In this document: piece by piece, positions 1 through 8,338 of the stretch
Position numbering within the stretch: position 1 is the first letter of the stretch
Layout: every line of letters starts with the position of its first letter
Assembly (NCBI RefSeq): GCF_036010505.1
Contig: NZ_CP108569.1
Coordinates: forward strand, 5,075,001 to 5,139,000
Source of the DNA: Streptomyces sp. NBC_01197
GTDB lineage: Bacteria > Actinomycetota > Actinomycetes > Streptomycetales > Streptomycetaceae
Direction: 5' to 3'
Length of the DNA stretch: 64,000 nucleotides
Notes under the pieces: generated by a model
Databases searched by the model: none
What the model was told of the DNA's origin: nothing
The model's input: the letters and a program-made list of their open reading frames with translations, nothing else
Position numbers and translations under genes: made by a program

Positions 1-998
1 TGCATACCCAGCGAGTCGGTGACGACGACGCCGTCGTATCCCAGCTCCTGGCGGAGGATGCCGGTGAGGATCGGCCGCGACAGGGTGGCCGGGTCGTTGC
101 TCGGGTCCAGTGCGGGGAACTGGATGTGCGCCGTCATGATCGCGTCGATCCCGGCGGCGACGGCGGCCTTGAAGGGCGGCGCGTCGATGGTCTCCCACTG
201 CTCGCGGGTGTGCGTGATGACCGGGATCCCGGTGTGGCTGTCGACGGCCGTGTCGCCGTGGCCGGGGAAGTGCTTGGCGGTGGCGGCGACCTGGGAGCTC
301 TGGTACCCCTGCACCTCGGCGGCCACCAGCCGGGCCACGGCGGCCGGTTCGGAGCCGAAGGAGCGGACGCCGATGACCGGGTTGGCGGGGTTGACGTTGA
401 CGTCGGCGTCCGTCGAGTAGTCCTGCCGGATGCCGATCGCCCGCAGCTCGGCCCCGGAGATCCGGCCGACCGTACGGACGTCCTCGCGCGAGCGCCCGGC
501 GCCGAGCGCCATCGCACCGGGGAAGAGAGTCGCCGGGTAGCCCACCCGGCAGACGATGCCGTGCTCCTGGTCGGTGGCGATCAGCAGCGGTACGGGGGTG
601 CGCTGGGCGAGACCGGCGCGCTGGATGCCGTTGGAGAGGGAGGTGATCTGGTGCGGGTCGCGGGTGTTGTGCGCCCAGCTGAAGTAGATGATGCCGCCGA
701 CGTGGTACTTCGCGATCAGCTCGGCGGCGGTGCGGACGCCGATCTCTTTCAGGTTGGCGTCGATGTCGGCCTGGTCGGGCGCGGTGGCGGAGTGTCCGTA
801 CACCCGCATCACGAAGAGCTGGCCGACCTTCTCCTCGATGCTCATACGGCCGATGAGCTTCTTGAGCCGCCGGTCGCGACCGCTTGGGTCGGGACCGGGG
901 CGGTGGGGATCGGCGTGTGCGGTGGCTCCCGTGGCTGCTGTGGCGACCGCGGCTGCGGTAGCGGTGAGCAGGGAGCGTCTGGAGGTGCGGTACTGCAC
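1..998 (-). CDS. Exported glycoside hydrolase family 3 (beta-N-acetylhexosaminidase-like), truncated by window edge
   Basis: The gene runs off the left edge, so only about 332 N-terminal residues are visible. The GTG start at 998 has a GGAAGGGG ribosome site just upstream. The protein opens with a twin-arginine signal (TSRRSLL, then an alanine-rich hydrophobic stretch ending in AHA), so Tat export is expected. The last visible residues read GYDGVVVTDSLGM, the nucleophile-region motif of NagZ/GH3 enzymes. GH3 enzymes cleave terminal beta-linked sugars; the motif favours N-acetylhexosaminidase over beta-glucosidase, but the C-terminal half is not visible. It lies downstream of a LacI gene and a sugar isomerase on the same strand, which suggests a role in extracellular saccharide breakdown. 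Confidence 0.85.
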   Translation of the reverse strand, partial: MQYRTSRRSLLTATAAAVATAATGATAHADPHRPGPDPSGRDRRLKKLIGRMSIEEKVGQLFVMRVYGHSATAPDQADIDANLKEIGVRTAAELIAKYHVGGIIYFSWAHNTRDPHQITSLSNGIQRAGLAQRTPVPLLIATDQEHGIVCRVGYPATLFPGAMALGAGRSREDVRTVGRISGAELRAIGIRQDYSTDADVNVNPANPVIGVRSFGSEPAAVARLVAAEVQGYQSSQVAATAKHFPGHGDTAVDSHTGIPVITHTREQWETIDAPPFKAAVAAGIDAIMTAHIQFPALDPSNDPATLSRPILTGILRQELGYDGVVVTDSLGM

Positions 999-1214
999 TG
1001 GTGCCCCTTCCGGCCATGCTGCGCAAGGAATCTGAAGGAAACTTCCAAGGAGCACGGATATCCGGAAAATAACTGTCAGGTCAAGGGTGCGGGCCGGATC
1101 GGGGCGGCATTGGCCCGTTTGGCAGCAAGCCGGGCCGGACCCCGGAGCGGATGGCGGAGGCCTGGCCCGGCTCGCCGCACTGTTGGGGCCGCCCCCGGCT
1201 GTGCTGCCGGACCG

Positions 1215-2015
1215 TCAGGCCGCGGCGCCGTCCCCGGTCACCAGCCGCTCCAGATGCTCCCTTCCCGCCGTCAGCAGCCCCGGCAGCTCGTCCGCGTGCG
1301 GATACCAGCGCTTCTCGTACTCCCAGCAGAGCCACCCCTGGTCCGGTGCGAGCAGTTCCACGCACTCGGCGAGCGGCAGTACCCCGGCGCCGAGCGCCAG
1401 CGGGGTGGTGTCCTCGGCCGACGCGATGTCCTTGACCTGTGCGTAGCCGAGGTGCGGCGCGAGTACGGCATGGCTGGCCGCCGGGGACTCGCCGCCCAGC
1501 CAGGTGTGCATCACGTCCCACAGCGCGCCGACGTTCCGGTGGCCGACCGGGCCGAGTACCCGTGCCGCGTCGGCGCCCGTACGGTGCGAGTCATGGGTTT
1601 CGAGCAGGATCCGTACGCCCTTGTCGGCGGCGACCTCTGCGGCCGCCCCCAGCCTGCGGGCCGCTGCCGCGTCGGCCTCGGCCGGTTCCTGGCCGCCACC
1701 GCCGGGGAAGACGCGGACGAACGGGGCGCCGAGGTCGGCGGCGAGGAAGACCAGCTCGGCGAGGTCGCCCTCGATCTCCTTGTCGTCGCCGGGCGCGGCC
1801 ACCCTTACGTATCCGGCCACCCCGAGGATCTCGACGCCGCCGCGGACGAACTCCTCGGCCGCCGCGGTCCGTTCCCGCAGTCCGGTGCCGGGGTGCACCG
1901 CCTCCTCGGGGTGCGCGCGCAGTTCGACCCCCTGGTAGCCGCTGTCCGCTGCGAGCCGCACCACGTCCGGGACGGTGATTCCTGGTACTCCGAGGGTGGA
2001 GAACGCGAATTTCAA
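1215..2015 (-). CDS. TIM-barrel sugar phosphate isomerase/epimerase
   Basis: This 266-residue protein belongs to the xylose-isomerase-like TIM-barrel family (AP endonuclease 2 fold). These enzymes isomerise or epimerise sugars and keto-sugars with a divalent metal. The N-terminus KFAFSTLG and the ILLETHDSH and ALWDVMHT segments carry the expected Glu, His and Asp metal ligands. The start is TTG at 2015, supported by a GGAAGGAA ribosome site about 8 bases upstream. It follows the LacI gene on the same strand by about 130 bases and precedes the GH3 gene, so it probably belongs to the same sugar-use locus as the second isomerase at 5729. The substrate cannot be told from sequence. Confidence 0.85.
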   Translation of the reverse strand: MKFAFSTLGVPGITVPDVVRLAADSGYQGVELRAHPEEAVHPGTGLRERTAAAEEFVRGGVEILGVAGYVRVAAPGDDKEIEGDLAELVFLAADLGAPFVRVFPGGGGQEPAEADAAAARRLGAAAEVAADKGVRILLETHDSHRTGADAARVLGPVGHRNVGALWDVMHTWLGGESPAASHAVLAPHLGYAQVKDIASAEDTTPLALGAGVLPLAECVELLAPDQGWLCWEYEKRWYPHADELPGLLTAGREHLERLVTGDGAAA

Positions 2016-2144
2016 CGGACTGTTCCTTCCTGAAGGCTGAGAGCTGCTGATGCCAGCACATCATTGGCGCACTCGGTGCCTTCCCGGTACCCCGCCTCGC
2101 GGGGCGGGACCGCGCTCCGCCCCGGCCGGCGCACGCCCGGCCCG

Positions 2145-3206
2145 TCACCGCCCCGGCGGGGCCGTCGACGCGCGGGTCACCAGTTCGCCGTGTATCACCG
2201 CGACGCCCCCCTTCGGCGCCGCCTCGCGGCCCATCGCAAGCCGCCCGGCCCGCGCCCCCGCCTCGTACAGCGGCAGCCGCACCGTCGTCAGCGCCGGTAC
2301 CGCGTCCACGGAGAACGGCAGATCGTCGAAACCGGCCACCGAGACGTCATCGGGAATCCGCAGCCCCCGCTCCCGCAGCGCCGCGCACGCCCCCAGCGCC
2401 ACGGTGTCGTTCGCCGCGACGATCGCCGTCAACCCGGGCTCTCTGCTGAGCAGTTCCAGGGTGGCGTGGTAGCCGGAGCGGCGGTCGTACGGGCCGTGGA
2501 CCGTGAGCGCCGCCCGGTCGTCGGGCAGTCCGGCCGCCGCCATGGCCAGCCGGTGGCCCTCCAGGCGGTCGCGGGTCGTCGTCCGTTCGGCCGGACCGGC
2601 CACGTAACCGATCCGCCGGTGGCCCAGGCTCAGCAGATGCTCGGTGAGGCGCTGTCCGCCGCCCCGGTTGTCGAAGGGCAGCGCGGCCACCGCGGACTCG
2701 CTGCCGGGGATCGACGGGCGCCCGCAGAGCACCACACGCGTCCCGGCGCCGGTGAGTTTCGCGAGCTTCGCGGAGACCGCGGTGGTGTGCTCCGGGTCCT
2801 CGATGGCGCCGCCGGTCAGCACGACCGCGGCGGCGCGCTGGCGCTGGAGGAGCGTGAGATAAGTGAGTTCGCGCTCCGGGGAGCCGCCGGTGTTGCAGAC
2901 CACGGCCAGCTTCTCACCGCCCGCGCGCCCGCTGCCCTCCTGGCCGCTGATCTCCGACTGGGCCGCGCCCGCCATGATGCCGAAGAACGGGTCGGCGATG
3001 TCGTTGACCAGGATGCCGACCAGGTCGGACGTGGCGGCGGCGAGTGAGCTGGCCGGGCCGTTCAGTACGTAGTCCAGCTCGTTCACGGCCGCCAGTACGC
3101 GCTCCCGGGTGGCCGCCGCCACCGGGTAGTTGCCGTTGAGCACCCGGGACACCGTCGCCGGGGAGACCCGTGCGCGGGCCGCGACATCCGAGAGGGTCGC
3201 CGTCAT
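2145..3206 (-). CDS. LacI-family transcriptional regulator of the adjacent sugar locus
   Basis: This is a 353-residue LacI/GalR regulator. An N-terminal helix-turn-helix (LSDVAARARVSPATVSRVLNG) is followed by a periplasmic-binding-protein-like sensor domain ending in the family pattern DDVSVAGFDDLPF. The ATG at 3206 is chosen over an earlier start because GGAGG lies 6 bases upstream. It is transcribed away from the oxidoreductase operon that begins at 3397. The shared 190-base region contains a palindromic LacI-type box at 3361-3372, so it probably represses that operon and perhaps itself. The inducer is unknown and is presumably a sugar or sugar derivative handled by the neighbours. Confidence 0.9.
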   Translation of the reverse strand: MTATLSDVAARARVSPATVSRVLNGNYPVAAATRERVLAAVNELDYVLNGPASSLAAATSDLVGILVNDIADPFFGIMAGAAQSEISGQEGSGRAGGEKLAVVCNTGGSPERELTYLTLLQRQRAAAVVLTGGAIEDPEHTTAVSAKLAKLTGAGTRVVLCGRPSIPGSESAVAALPFDNRGGGQRLTEHLLSLGHRRIGYVAGPAERTTTRDRLEGHRLAMAAAGLPDDRAALTVHGPYDRRSGYHATLELLSREPGLTAIVAANDTVALGACAALRERGLRIPDDVSVAGFDDLPFSVDAVPALTTVRLPLYEAGARAGRLAMGREAAPKGGVAVIHGELVTRASTAPPGR

Positions 3207-3360
3207 GTCTGCCTCCGTGCCACTCGCCCGCATCTCCTGTCATGTGTCATGTGATCTCAGCCCGTGCGCCTGACCACACCTCTTGCCGGGGCCTCTTGCC
3301 CGCCTCTTGCCCGCGCCTCTTGTCGGGGCCGGTGTGCGCAGGTTAGCTTCATAGCGCGTA

Positions 3361-3372
3361 GAAAGCGCTTGC
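3361..3372. promoter_or_regulatory. Putative LacI-type operator
   Basis: The core AAGCGCTT (3363-3370) is a perfect 8-base palindrome with a central CG, as LacI-family proteins prefer. It lies 25 bases upstream of the oxidoreductase start and between the divergent LacI gene and its likely target operon. Assignment rests on position and symmetry only. Confidence 0.6.
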
Positions 3373-3396
3373 TATGACCGTGTGGAGGGATCTTTC

Positions 3397-4548
3397 GTGA
3401 CACGTAAGACAGTGCGGATCGCCATGAACGGCGTGACCGGCCGGATGGGCTACCGCCAGCACCTGGTCCGCTCCCTCCTCGCGATCCGCGCGGAGGGCGG
3501 CCTGGACCTCGGCGACGGCACGGTGCTCTGGCCCGAGATCGTCCTGGTCGGCCGACGTGAGCACGCCCTCCGGGCGATGGCCGAGAAGCACGGGCTGGAT
3601 CAGTGGTCCACCGACCTCGACGGCGTCCTGGCCGACCCCGCCATCGACATCTACTTCGACGCCCAGGTCACGTCCGCCCGCGAAGAGGCGCTGCGCAAGG
3701 CCATCGCCGCCGGGAAGCACATCTACACCGAGAAACCGACCGCCACTGACCTCGACGGCGCGCTGGAGCTGGCCCGGCTGGCAGCGGCCGCCGGCATCAA
3801 GCACGGTGTCGTCCAGGACAAGCTGTTCCTGCCGGGCCTGCTGAAGCTCAAGCGGCTCATCGACGGCGGCTTCTTCGGGAAGATCCTCTCCATCCGGGGC
3901 GAGTTCGGCTACTGGGTCTTCGAGGGCGACTGGCAGGAGGCGCAGCGCCCCTCGTGGAACTACCGTGCGGAGGACGGCGGCGGCATCGTCGTGGACATGT
4001 TCCCGCACTGGGAGTACGTCCTGCACGAGCTGTTCGGCCGCGTCACCTCCGTACAGGCGCTCACCGCCACGCACATCCCGCAGCGCTGGGACGAGCGGTC
4101 CGAGCCGTACGAGGCGACCGCCGACGACTCCGCGTACGGCATCTTCCAGCTGGAGAGTGGCGCGGTCGCCCAGATCAACTCCTCCTGGGCGGTGCGCGTC
4201 AACCGCGACGAGCTGGTCGAGTTCCAGGTCGACGGCACGGAGGGCTCGGCCGTCGCGGGCCTGCGCAACTGCCGTGTGCAGCACCGCAGTTCCACCCCAA
4301 AGCCGGTCTGGAACCCGGACCTGCCCGCCACCCACGCGTTCCGCGACCAGTGGCAGGAGGTCCCGGACAACGGCGATTTCGGCAACGGCTTCAAGGTCCA
4401 GTGGGAGCTGTTCCTGCGCCACATCGTGCTCGACGAGCCGTACCACTGGGACCTGCTGGCCGGTGCGCGCGGAGTGCAGCTCGCCGAACTGGGGCTGAAG
4501 TCGTCCGCCGAGGGCCGCCGTCTCGACGTCCCGGAGATCTCGCTATGA
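3397..4548 (+). CDS. Gfo/Idh/MocA family NAD(P)-dependent oxidoreductase
   Basis: This 383-residue dehydrogenase has an N-terminal nucleotide-binding fold with GVTGRMG at residues 12-18 and the family EKP motif at 112-114, where the lysine acts in catalysis. The Gfo/Idh/MocA C-terminal domain follows. Members oxidise or reduce hydroxyls on sugars, inositols and related polyols. The GTG at 3397 is chosen because GGAGG sits 8 bases upstream; the GTG at 3382 overlaps that ribosome site. It is first in a three-gene operon and its stop overlaps the next start (ATGA). An inositol or amino-sugar dehydrogenase is possible, but the substrate is not readable from sequence. Confidence 0.9.
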   Translation: MTRKTVRIAMNGVTGRMGYRQHLVRSLLAIRAEGGLDLGDGTVLWPEIVLVGRREHALRAMAEKHGLDQWSTDLDGVLADPAIDIYFDAQVTSAREEALRKAIAAGKHIYTEKPTATDLDGALELARLAAAAGIKHGVVQDKLFLPGLLKLKRLIDGGFFGKILSIRGEFGYWVFEGDWQEAQRPSWNYRAEDGGGIVVDMFPHWEYVLHELFGRVTSVQALTATHIPQRWDERSEPYEATADDSAYGIFQLESGAVAQINSSWAVRVNRDELVEFQVDGTEGSAVAGLRNCRVQHRSSTPKPVWNPDLPATHAFRDQWQEVPDNGDFGNGFKVQWELFLRHIVLDEPYHWDLLAGARGVQLAELGLKSSAEGRRLDVPEISL

Positions 4549-5732
4549 CGATCCTGCTTCCCGGCGCGGGCGAAGGCGCAGGCGCGGGCGTGGGCGCCGG
4601 CGGTACATACGCCTACACGCCCCGCGCCGAACCCGCCGCGTTCACGGTGGGCGGTGCGCCGCTCGCCTCCCGTACGGTCTTCTCCGCCGCGCACGTCGTC
4701 GCCGACCCGTACGCCGATGTCTCGCCGGACGGGCCGCCCGCCGTCGACTGGGACGCCACCCTCGCCTTCCGTCGCCACCTCTGGTCCCACGGGCTCGGTG
4801 TGGCGGAGGCCATGGACACCGCGCAGCGCGGCATGGGCCTGGACTGGCCGGTCGCGGCGGAGCTGATCCGCCGGTCGGCGGCCGAGGCCAGGTCGGCCGG
4901 CGGGGCCATCGCCTGCGGTGTCGGCACCGACCAGCTCCCGGCCGGCGAAGTGACGCTGAACCAGGTCGCCGACGCGTACGAGGAGCAGCTCGCCGTCGTC
5001 GAGGAGACCGGCGCCCAGGCGATCCTGATGGCCTCGCGCGGGCTCGCGGCGGCGGCCAAGAGCCCCGACGACTACCTGGAGATCTACGGTCGGCTGCTGC
5101 GCCAGAGCGCGGAGCCGGTCATCCTGCACTGGCTCGGCCCGATGTTCGACCCGGCGCTCGACGGCTACTGGGGCTCACCGGATCTGGACGCGGCGACCGG
5201 GGCCTTCCTGGAGGTCATCGCGGCCCATCCGGACAAGGTGGACGGCATCAAGGTGTCGCTGCTCGACGCCGGGCGCGAGGTGGAGCTGCGCCGCAGGCTG
5301 CCCGACGGGGTCCGCTGCTACACCGGGGACGACTTCAACTACCCCGACCTGATCGCGGGCGACGAGCGCGGCTTCAGCCACGCCCTGCTCGGCATCTTCG
5401 ACCCGCTCGGCCCGCTGGCCGCCGAGGCGGTCCGCGTCCTGGACACCGGGGACAGCCAGGGGTTCCGCGACCTCCTCGACCCCACGGTCGAGTTGTCCCG
5501 CCATCTCTTCCAGACCCCGACCCGCTTCTACAAGACGGGCGTGGTCCTCCTGGCCTGGCTGGCCGGACACCAGTCGCACTTCACGATGGTGGGCGGCCTC
5601 CAGTCGGCGCGCTCGCTGCCGCATCTGGCGCGGGCGTACGAGCTGGCCGACCGCCTCGGCCTCTTCCCCGACCCGGCGCTCGCGGAGAGCCGGATGAAGT
5701 CCCTGCTCGGTGTGTACGGAGTCGCTCAGTGA
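4545..5732 (+). CDS. DUF993 / dihydrodipicolinate-synthase-like protein
   Basis: This 395-residue protein fits DUF993, a TIM-barrel family related to dihydrodipicolinate synthase-type aldolases. Recognised stretches are RTVFSAAHVVADP near the N-terminus, then EAMDTAQRGMGLDW, and DGIKVSLL in the C-terminal half, whose lysine could be the Schiff-base residue (inference). The family appears in actinobacterial sugar operons without an assigned reaction that I know of. The start codon overlaps the upstream stop (ATGA) and its own stop overlaps the next start (GTGA), so the three proteins are translationally coupled and probably act in one pathway. A glycine/alanine-rich stretch occupies about residues 6-20. 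Confidence 0.8.
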   Translation: MTILLPGAGEGAGAGVGAGGTYAYTPRAEPAAFTVGGAPLASRTVFSAAHVVADPYADVSPDGPPAVDWDATLAFRRHLWSHGLGVAEAMDTAQRGMGLDWPVAAELIRRSAAEARSAGGAIACGVGTDQLPAGEVTLNQVADAYEEQLAVVEETGAQAILMASRGLAAAAKSPDDYLEIYGRLLRQSAEPVILHWLGPMFDPALDGYWGSPDLDAATGAFLEVIAAHPDKVDGIKVSLLDAGREVELRRRLPDGVRCYTGDDFNYPDLIAGDERGFSHALLGIFDPLGPLAAEAVRVLDTGDSQGFRDLLDPTVELSRHLFQTPTRFYKTGVVLLAWLAGHQSHFTMVGGLQSARSLPHLARAYELADRLGLFPDPALAESRMKSLLGVYGVAQ

Positions 5733-6562
5733 CCGCAGACCTCGCCCGCTTCAGCATCAACCAGATGACCGTGAAGCAGCTCGGCCTCCCCGAACTCGTC
5801 TCCGCCTGCACCGACTTGGGCGTCCCGGGGGTCGGCCTCTGGCGCGAACCGGTCCAGCAGTACGGAGTGGAGGCGGCAGCCGCACTCGTACGGGACGCGG
5901 GCCTGAGCGTCACCACGCTCTGCCGGGGCGGGTTCCTGACCGCGACCGATCCGGCCGAGCGGGCGGCGGCGCTGGCGGACAACCGCAGGGCGGTCGACGA
6001 GGCGGTGACGCTGGGTACGGACACGCTGGTGCTGGTCTCGGGCGGCCTCCCGGCGGGCTCGAAGGACCTGCACGGCGCACGCGAGCGGATCGCGGATGCG
6101 CTGGCCGAACTGGGGCCGTACGCGGCCGAGCGCGGGGTGCGTCTCGCGATCGAACCGCTGCACCCGATGTTCGCCGCGGACCGCTGCGTGGTCTCGACCC
6201 TGGCCCAGGCACTGGACCTGGCAGAACGCTTCCCGGCCGACCAGGTGGGCGTGGCCGTGGACACGTACCACATCTGGTGGGACGACCAGTCTCCCGCGCA
6301 GGTGGCCCGGGCGGGAGCGGGCGGTCGCATCTGCACGTTCCAGCTGGCGGACTGGACCACGCCGCTGCCGGCGGGCGTCCTGAACGGGCGCGGCCAGATC
6401 GGCGACGGGTCGGTCGACGTGCGGGAGTGGCGGGAGCGGGTGGACGCGGCAGGGTACACGGGGCCGGTCGAAGTGGAGCTGTTCAACGAGGAGCTGTGGG
6501 CTCGGGACGGCGTGGAACTGCTGCGGGAGACGGCTGAGCGGTTCGTGCGGTACGCGATGTAG
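5729..6562 (+). CDS. TIM-barrel sugar phosphate isomerase/epimerase
   Basis: This 277-residue xylose-isomerase-like TIM barrel ends the three-gene operon. Its GTG start overlaps the stop of the DUF993 gene. Typical metal-site stretches are visible: LAIEPLHPMFAADRC (Glu and His), VAVDTYHIWWD (Asp and His) and VEVELFNEE near the C-terminus. With the upstream oxidoreductase and aldolase-like protein it makes a plausible oxidise, isomerise, cleave sequence on a sugar, though the order and substrate are inference. A strong hairpin terminator follows at 6589-6638. Confidence 0.88.
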   Translation: MTADLARFSINQMTVKQLGLPELVSACTDLGVPGVGLWREPVQQYGVEAAAALVRDAGLSVTTLCRGGFLTATDPAERAAALADNRRAVDEAVTLGTDTLVLVSGGLPAGSKDLHGARERIADALAELGPYAAERGVRLAIEPLHPMFAADRCVVSTLAQALDLAERFPADQVGVAVDTYHIWWDDQSPAQVARAGAGGRICTFQLADWTTPLPAGVLNGRGQIGDGSVDVREWRERVDAAGYTGPVEVELFNEELWARDGVELLRETAERFVRYAM

Positions 6563-6588
6563 CGGTCGTGGACCGGCAGCGTCACAGC

Positions 6589-6638
6589 AGCACAGCAAGA
6601 AGGGCGACCAGCCAGGCGGTCGCCCTTCTTGCTGTGCT
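6589..6638 (+). terminator. Strong hairpin terminator of the oxidoreductase operon
   Basis: Positions 6589-6609 and 6618-6638 are perfect reverse complements, giving a 21-base-pair stem with an 8-base loop. The hairpin starts 27 bases after the isomerase stop and separates this operon from the 2-MIB cassette. There is no long T-run, as is common in Streptomyces. Confidence 0.85.
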
Positions 6639-6871
6639 CCTTCGCGTCGCTCGCACTGTCCGGATTTCGTCGGTCATCCGATAAACCCGATGCGGGGCGA
6701 GATCGCTGCATCGAAGTAACTCGGCTGTCCACCCGGGCGGGTTGGACGAACGGGCCCTTACGGTTCTCGTGAATCTGGACGGATTGCCTGCGATTCGCCC
6801 CGCTTCATTCCTCTTTCATCGGTCGGCGCGTGCGTTGCCGATCACCGCCGTCGCAAAGGAGAACTCGCCTG
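6639..6871 (+). promoter_or_regulatory. Leader/promoter region of the 2-MIB cassette
   Basis: This gene-free stretch must hold the promoter of the encapsulin-led cassette. An imperfect inverted repeat (GTCCACCCG ... CGGGTTGGAC, about 6727-6746) is visible. No convincing -35/-10 pair could be assigned by eye. A ribosome site AAAGGAGA at 6855-6862 serves the encapsulin start at 6872. Confidence 0.4.
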
Positions 6872-8281
6872 ATGACAGTTGAGACCGGCCCGGAAACAGA
6901 GCCGGCGCCGTCAGGGCAGTCCAGCCTGAGCACAGCGGCCGCCCGCAACCTCGCCACCACCACCAAGTCCGCTCCGCAGATGCAGGAGATCACCTCGCGG
7001 TGGCTGCTGCGGATGCTCCCCTGGGTGAAGACCAAGGGCGGCACCTACCGGGTGAACCGCCGTCTGACCTACACCGTCGGCGACGGACACATCGAGTTCG
7101 TCCAGGACGGTGCGGGGGTCCGGGTGATCCCCCGCGAGCTCGGCGAACTGGCCCTGCTGCGCGGCTTCGACGACGTCGACGTGCTCACCGCGATCGCCGA
7201 CCGGTGCGTCCAGCGCGACTTCCGCGCCGGCGAGGTGCTGGCCGAGCGGGGGAACCTCGCCGAGCAGATCCACCTGGTCGCGCACGGCCGGATCAAACAG
7301 ACCTCCGCGGGCAAGTACGGCGACGAGGTCTCCGTCGCCCTGCTCGCCGACGGTGACCGGTTCGGGGAGAACGCCCTTCTGGACACCGACGCCAGGTGGG
7401 ACTACACAGCCACCGCCGAGACCTCCGGCACCCTGCTCACCCTGTCCCGCGCGGACTTCGACGCCGTGGTGTCCGGCGCGCCGAGTCTCCAGGCCCACCT
7501 CGATCAGTTCAGCTCGCTCGCGCTCCGGCCGCAGACCCGGCACGGCGAGGCCGAGATCGCGATGTCGGCCGGTCACACCGGCGAAGCCCAGCTCCCGGGC
7601 GCCTTCGTCGATTACGAGCTCAACCCGCGTGAGTACGAACTCTCCGTCGCGCAGACGGTCCTGCGCGTCCACACGAGGGTCGCCGACCTCTTCAACGGGC
7701 CGATGAACCAGACCGAGGAGCAACTCAGGCTCACTGTCGAGGCGTTGCGTGAGCGCCAGGAGCACGAGCTGATCAACAACCGGGAATTCGGCCTGCTCCA
7801 CAACGCCGCCTTCAAGCAGCGGATCCAGACCCAGTCCGGCCCGCCCACCCCGGACGACCTCGACGAGCTGCTCTGCCGCCGCCGGGGCACCAAGCTCTTC
7901 CTCGCCCATCCCCGGACGATCGCGGCGATCGGGCGCGGGTTCAACGCCTGCGGGCTCTACCCGGACCACGTGGACCTCGGTGGCCAGCAGGTCCCGGCCT
8001 GGCGCGGGGTTCCGATCCTGCCCTGCAACAAGATCCCCATCAGCAAGGACAACACCAGCTCAATCCTTGCCATGCGCACCGGCGAGGACAACCAGGGGGT
8101 CATCGGACTCCACCAGACCGGCCTGCCGGAGGAGTACGAGCCGGGGCTTTCGGTGCGTTTCATGGGCATGAACGAGCAGGCGATCATCTCGTACCTGGTC
8201 ACCACCTACTACTCCGCCGCCGTCCTGCTGCCCGATGCGCTCGGCGTGCTGGAGAACGTACAGATCGGCCACCGGAGCTAG
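6872..8281 (+). CDS. Family 2B encapsulin shell protein with cyclic-nucleotide-binding-like domain
   Basis: This 469-residue protein matches the family 2B encapsulins, HK97-fold shell proteins that carry an inserted cyclic-nucleotide-binding-like (CNB) domain. The order seen is an N-terminal arm with [20 protein letters not shown] (residues 45-64), a CNB-type beta-roll (about 95-215, with GEVLAERG and [11 protein letters not shown]), then the HK97-type shell portion with [10 protein letters not shown] and a C-terminal [21 protein letters not shown]. Such shells enclose 2-methylisoborneol synthase in streptomycetes. The ATG at 6872 has AAAGGAGA 9 bases upstream. The gene leads the cassette, 57 bases before the cyclase gene. 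Whether the CNB domain binds a ligand is not evident from sequence. Confidence 0.93.
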   Translation: MTVETGPETEPAPSGQSSLSTAAARNLATTTKSAPQMQEITSRWLLRMLPWVKTKGGTYRVNRRLTYTVGDGHIEFVQDGAGVRVIPRELGELALLRGFDDVDVLTAIADRCVQRDFRAGEVLAERGNLAEQIHLVAHGRIKQTSAGKYGDEVSVALLADGDRFGENALLDTDARWDYTATAETSGTLLTLSRADFDAVVSGAPSLQAHLDQFSSLALRPQTRHGEAEIAMSAGHTGEAQLPGAFVDYELNPREYELSVAQTVLRVHTRVADLFNGPMNQTEEQLRLTVEALRERQEHELINNREFGLLHNAAFKQRIQTQSGPPTPDDLDELLCRRRGTKLFLAHPRTIAAIGRGFNACGLYPDHVDLGGQQVPAWRGVPILPCNKIPISKDNTSSILAMRTGEDNQGVIGLHQTGLPEEYEPGLSVRFMGMNEQAIISYLVTTYYSAAVLLPDALGVLENVQIGHRS

Positions 8282-8338
8282 TGCCGCGGCAGGCACCTGG
8301 TCCCGGGGCAGCCCACCCACCTGACCAAGGAGTTACGG

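Noticed and set aside
126..2033. Long plus-strand open frame over the GH3 and isomerase genes
   Set aside because: It is antisense to two genes with clear family motifs. Long shadow frames are usual in DNA this GC-rich.
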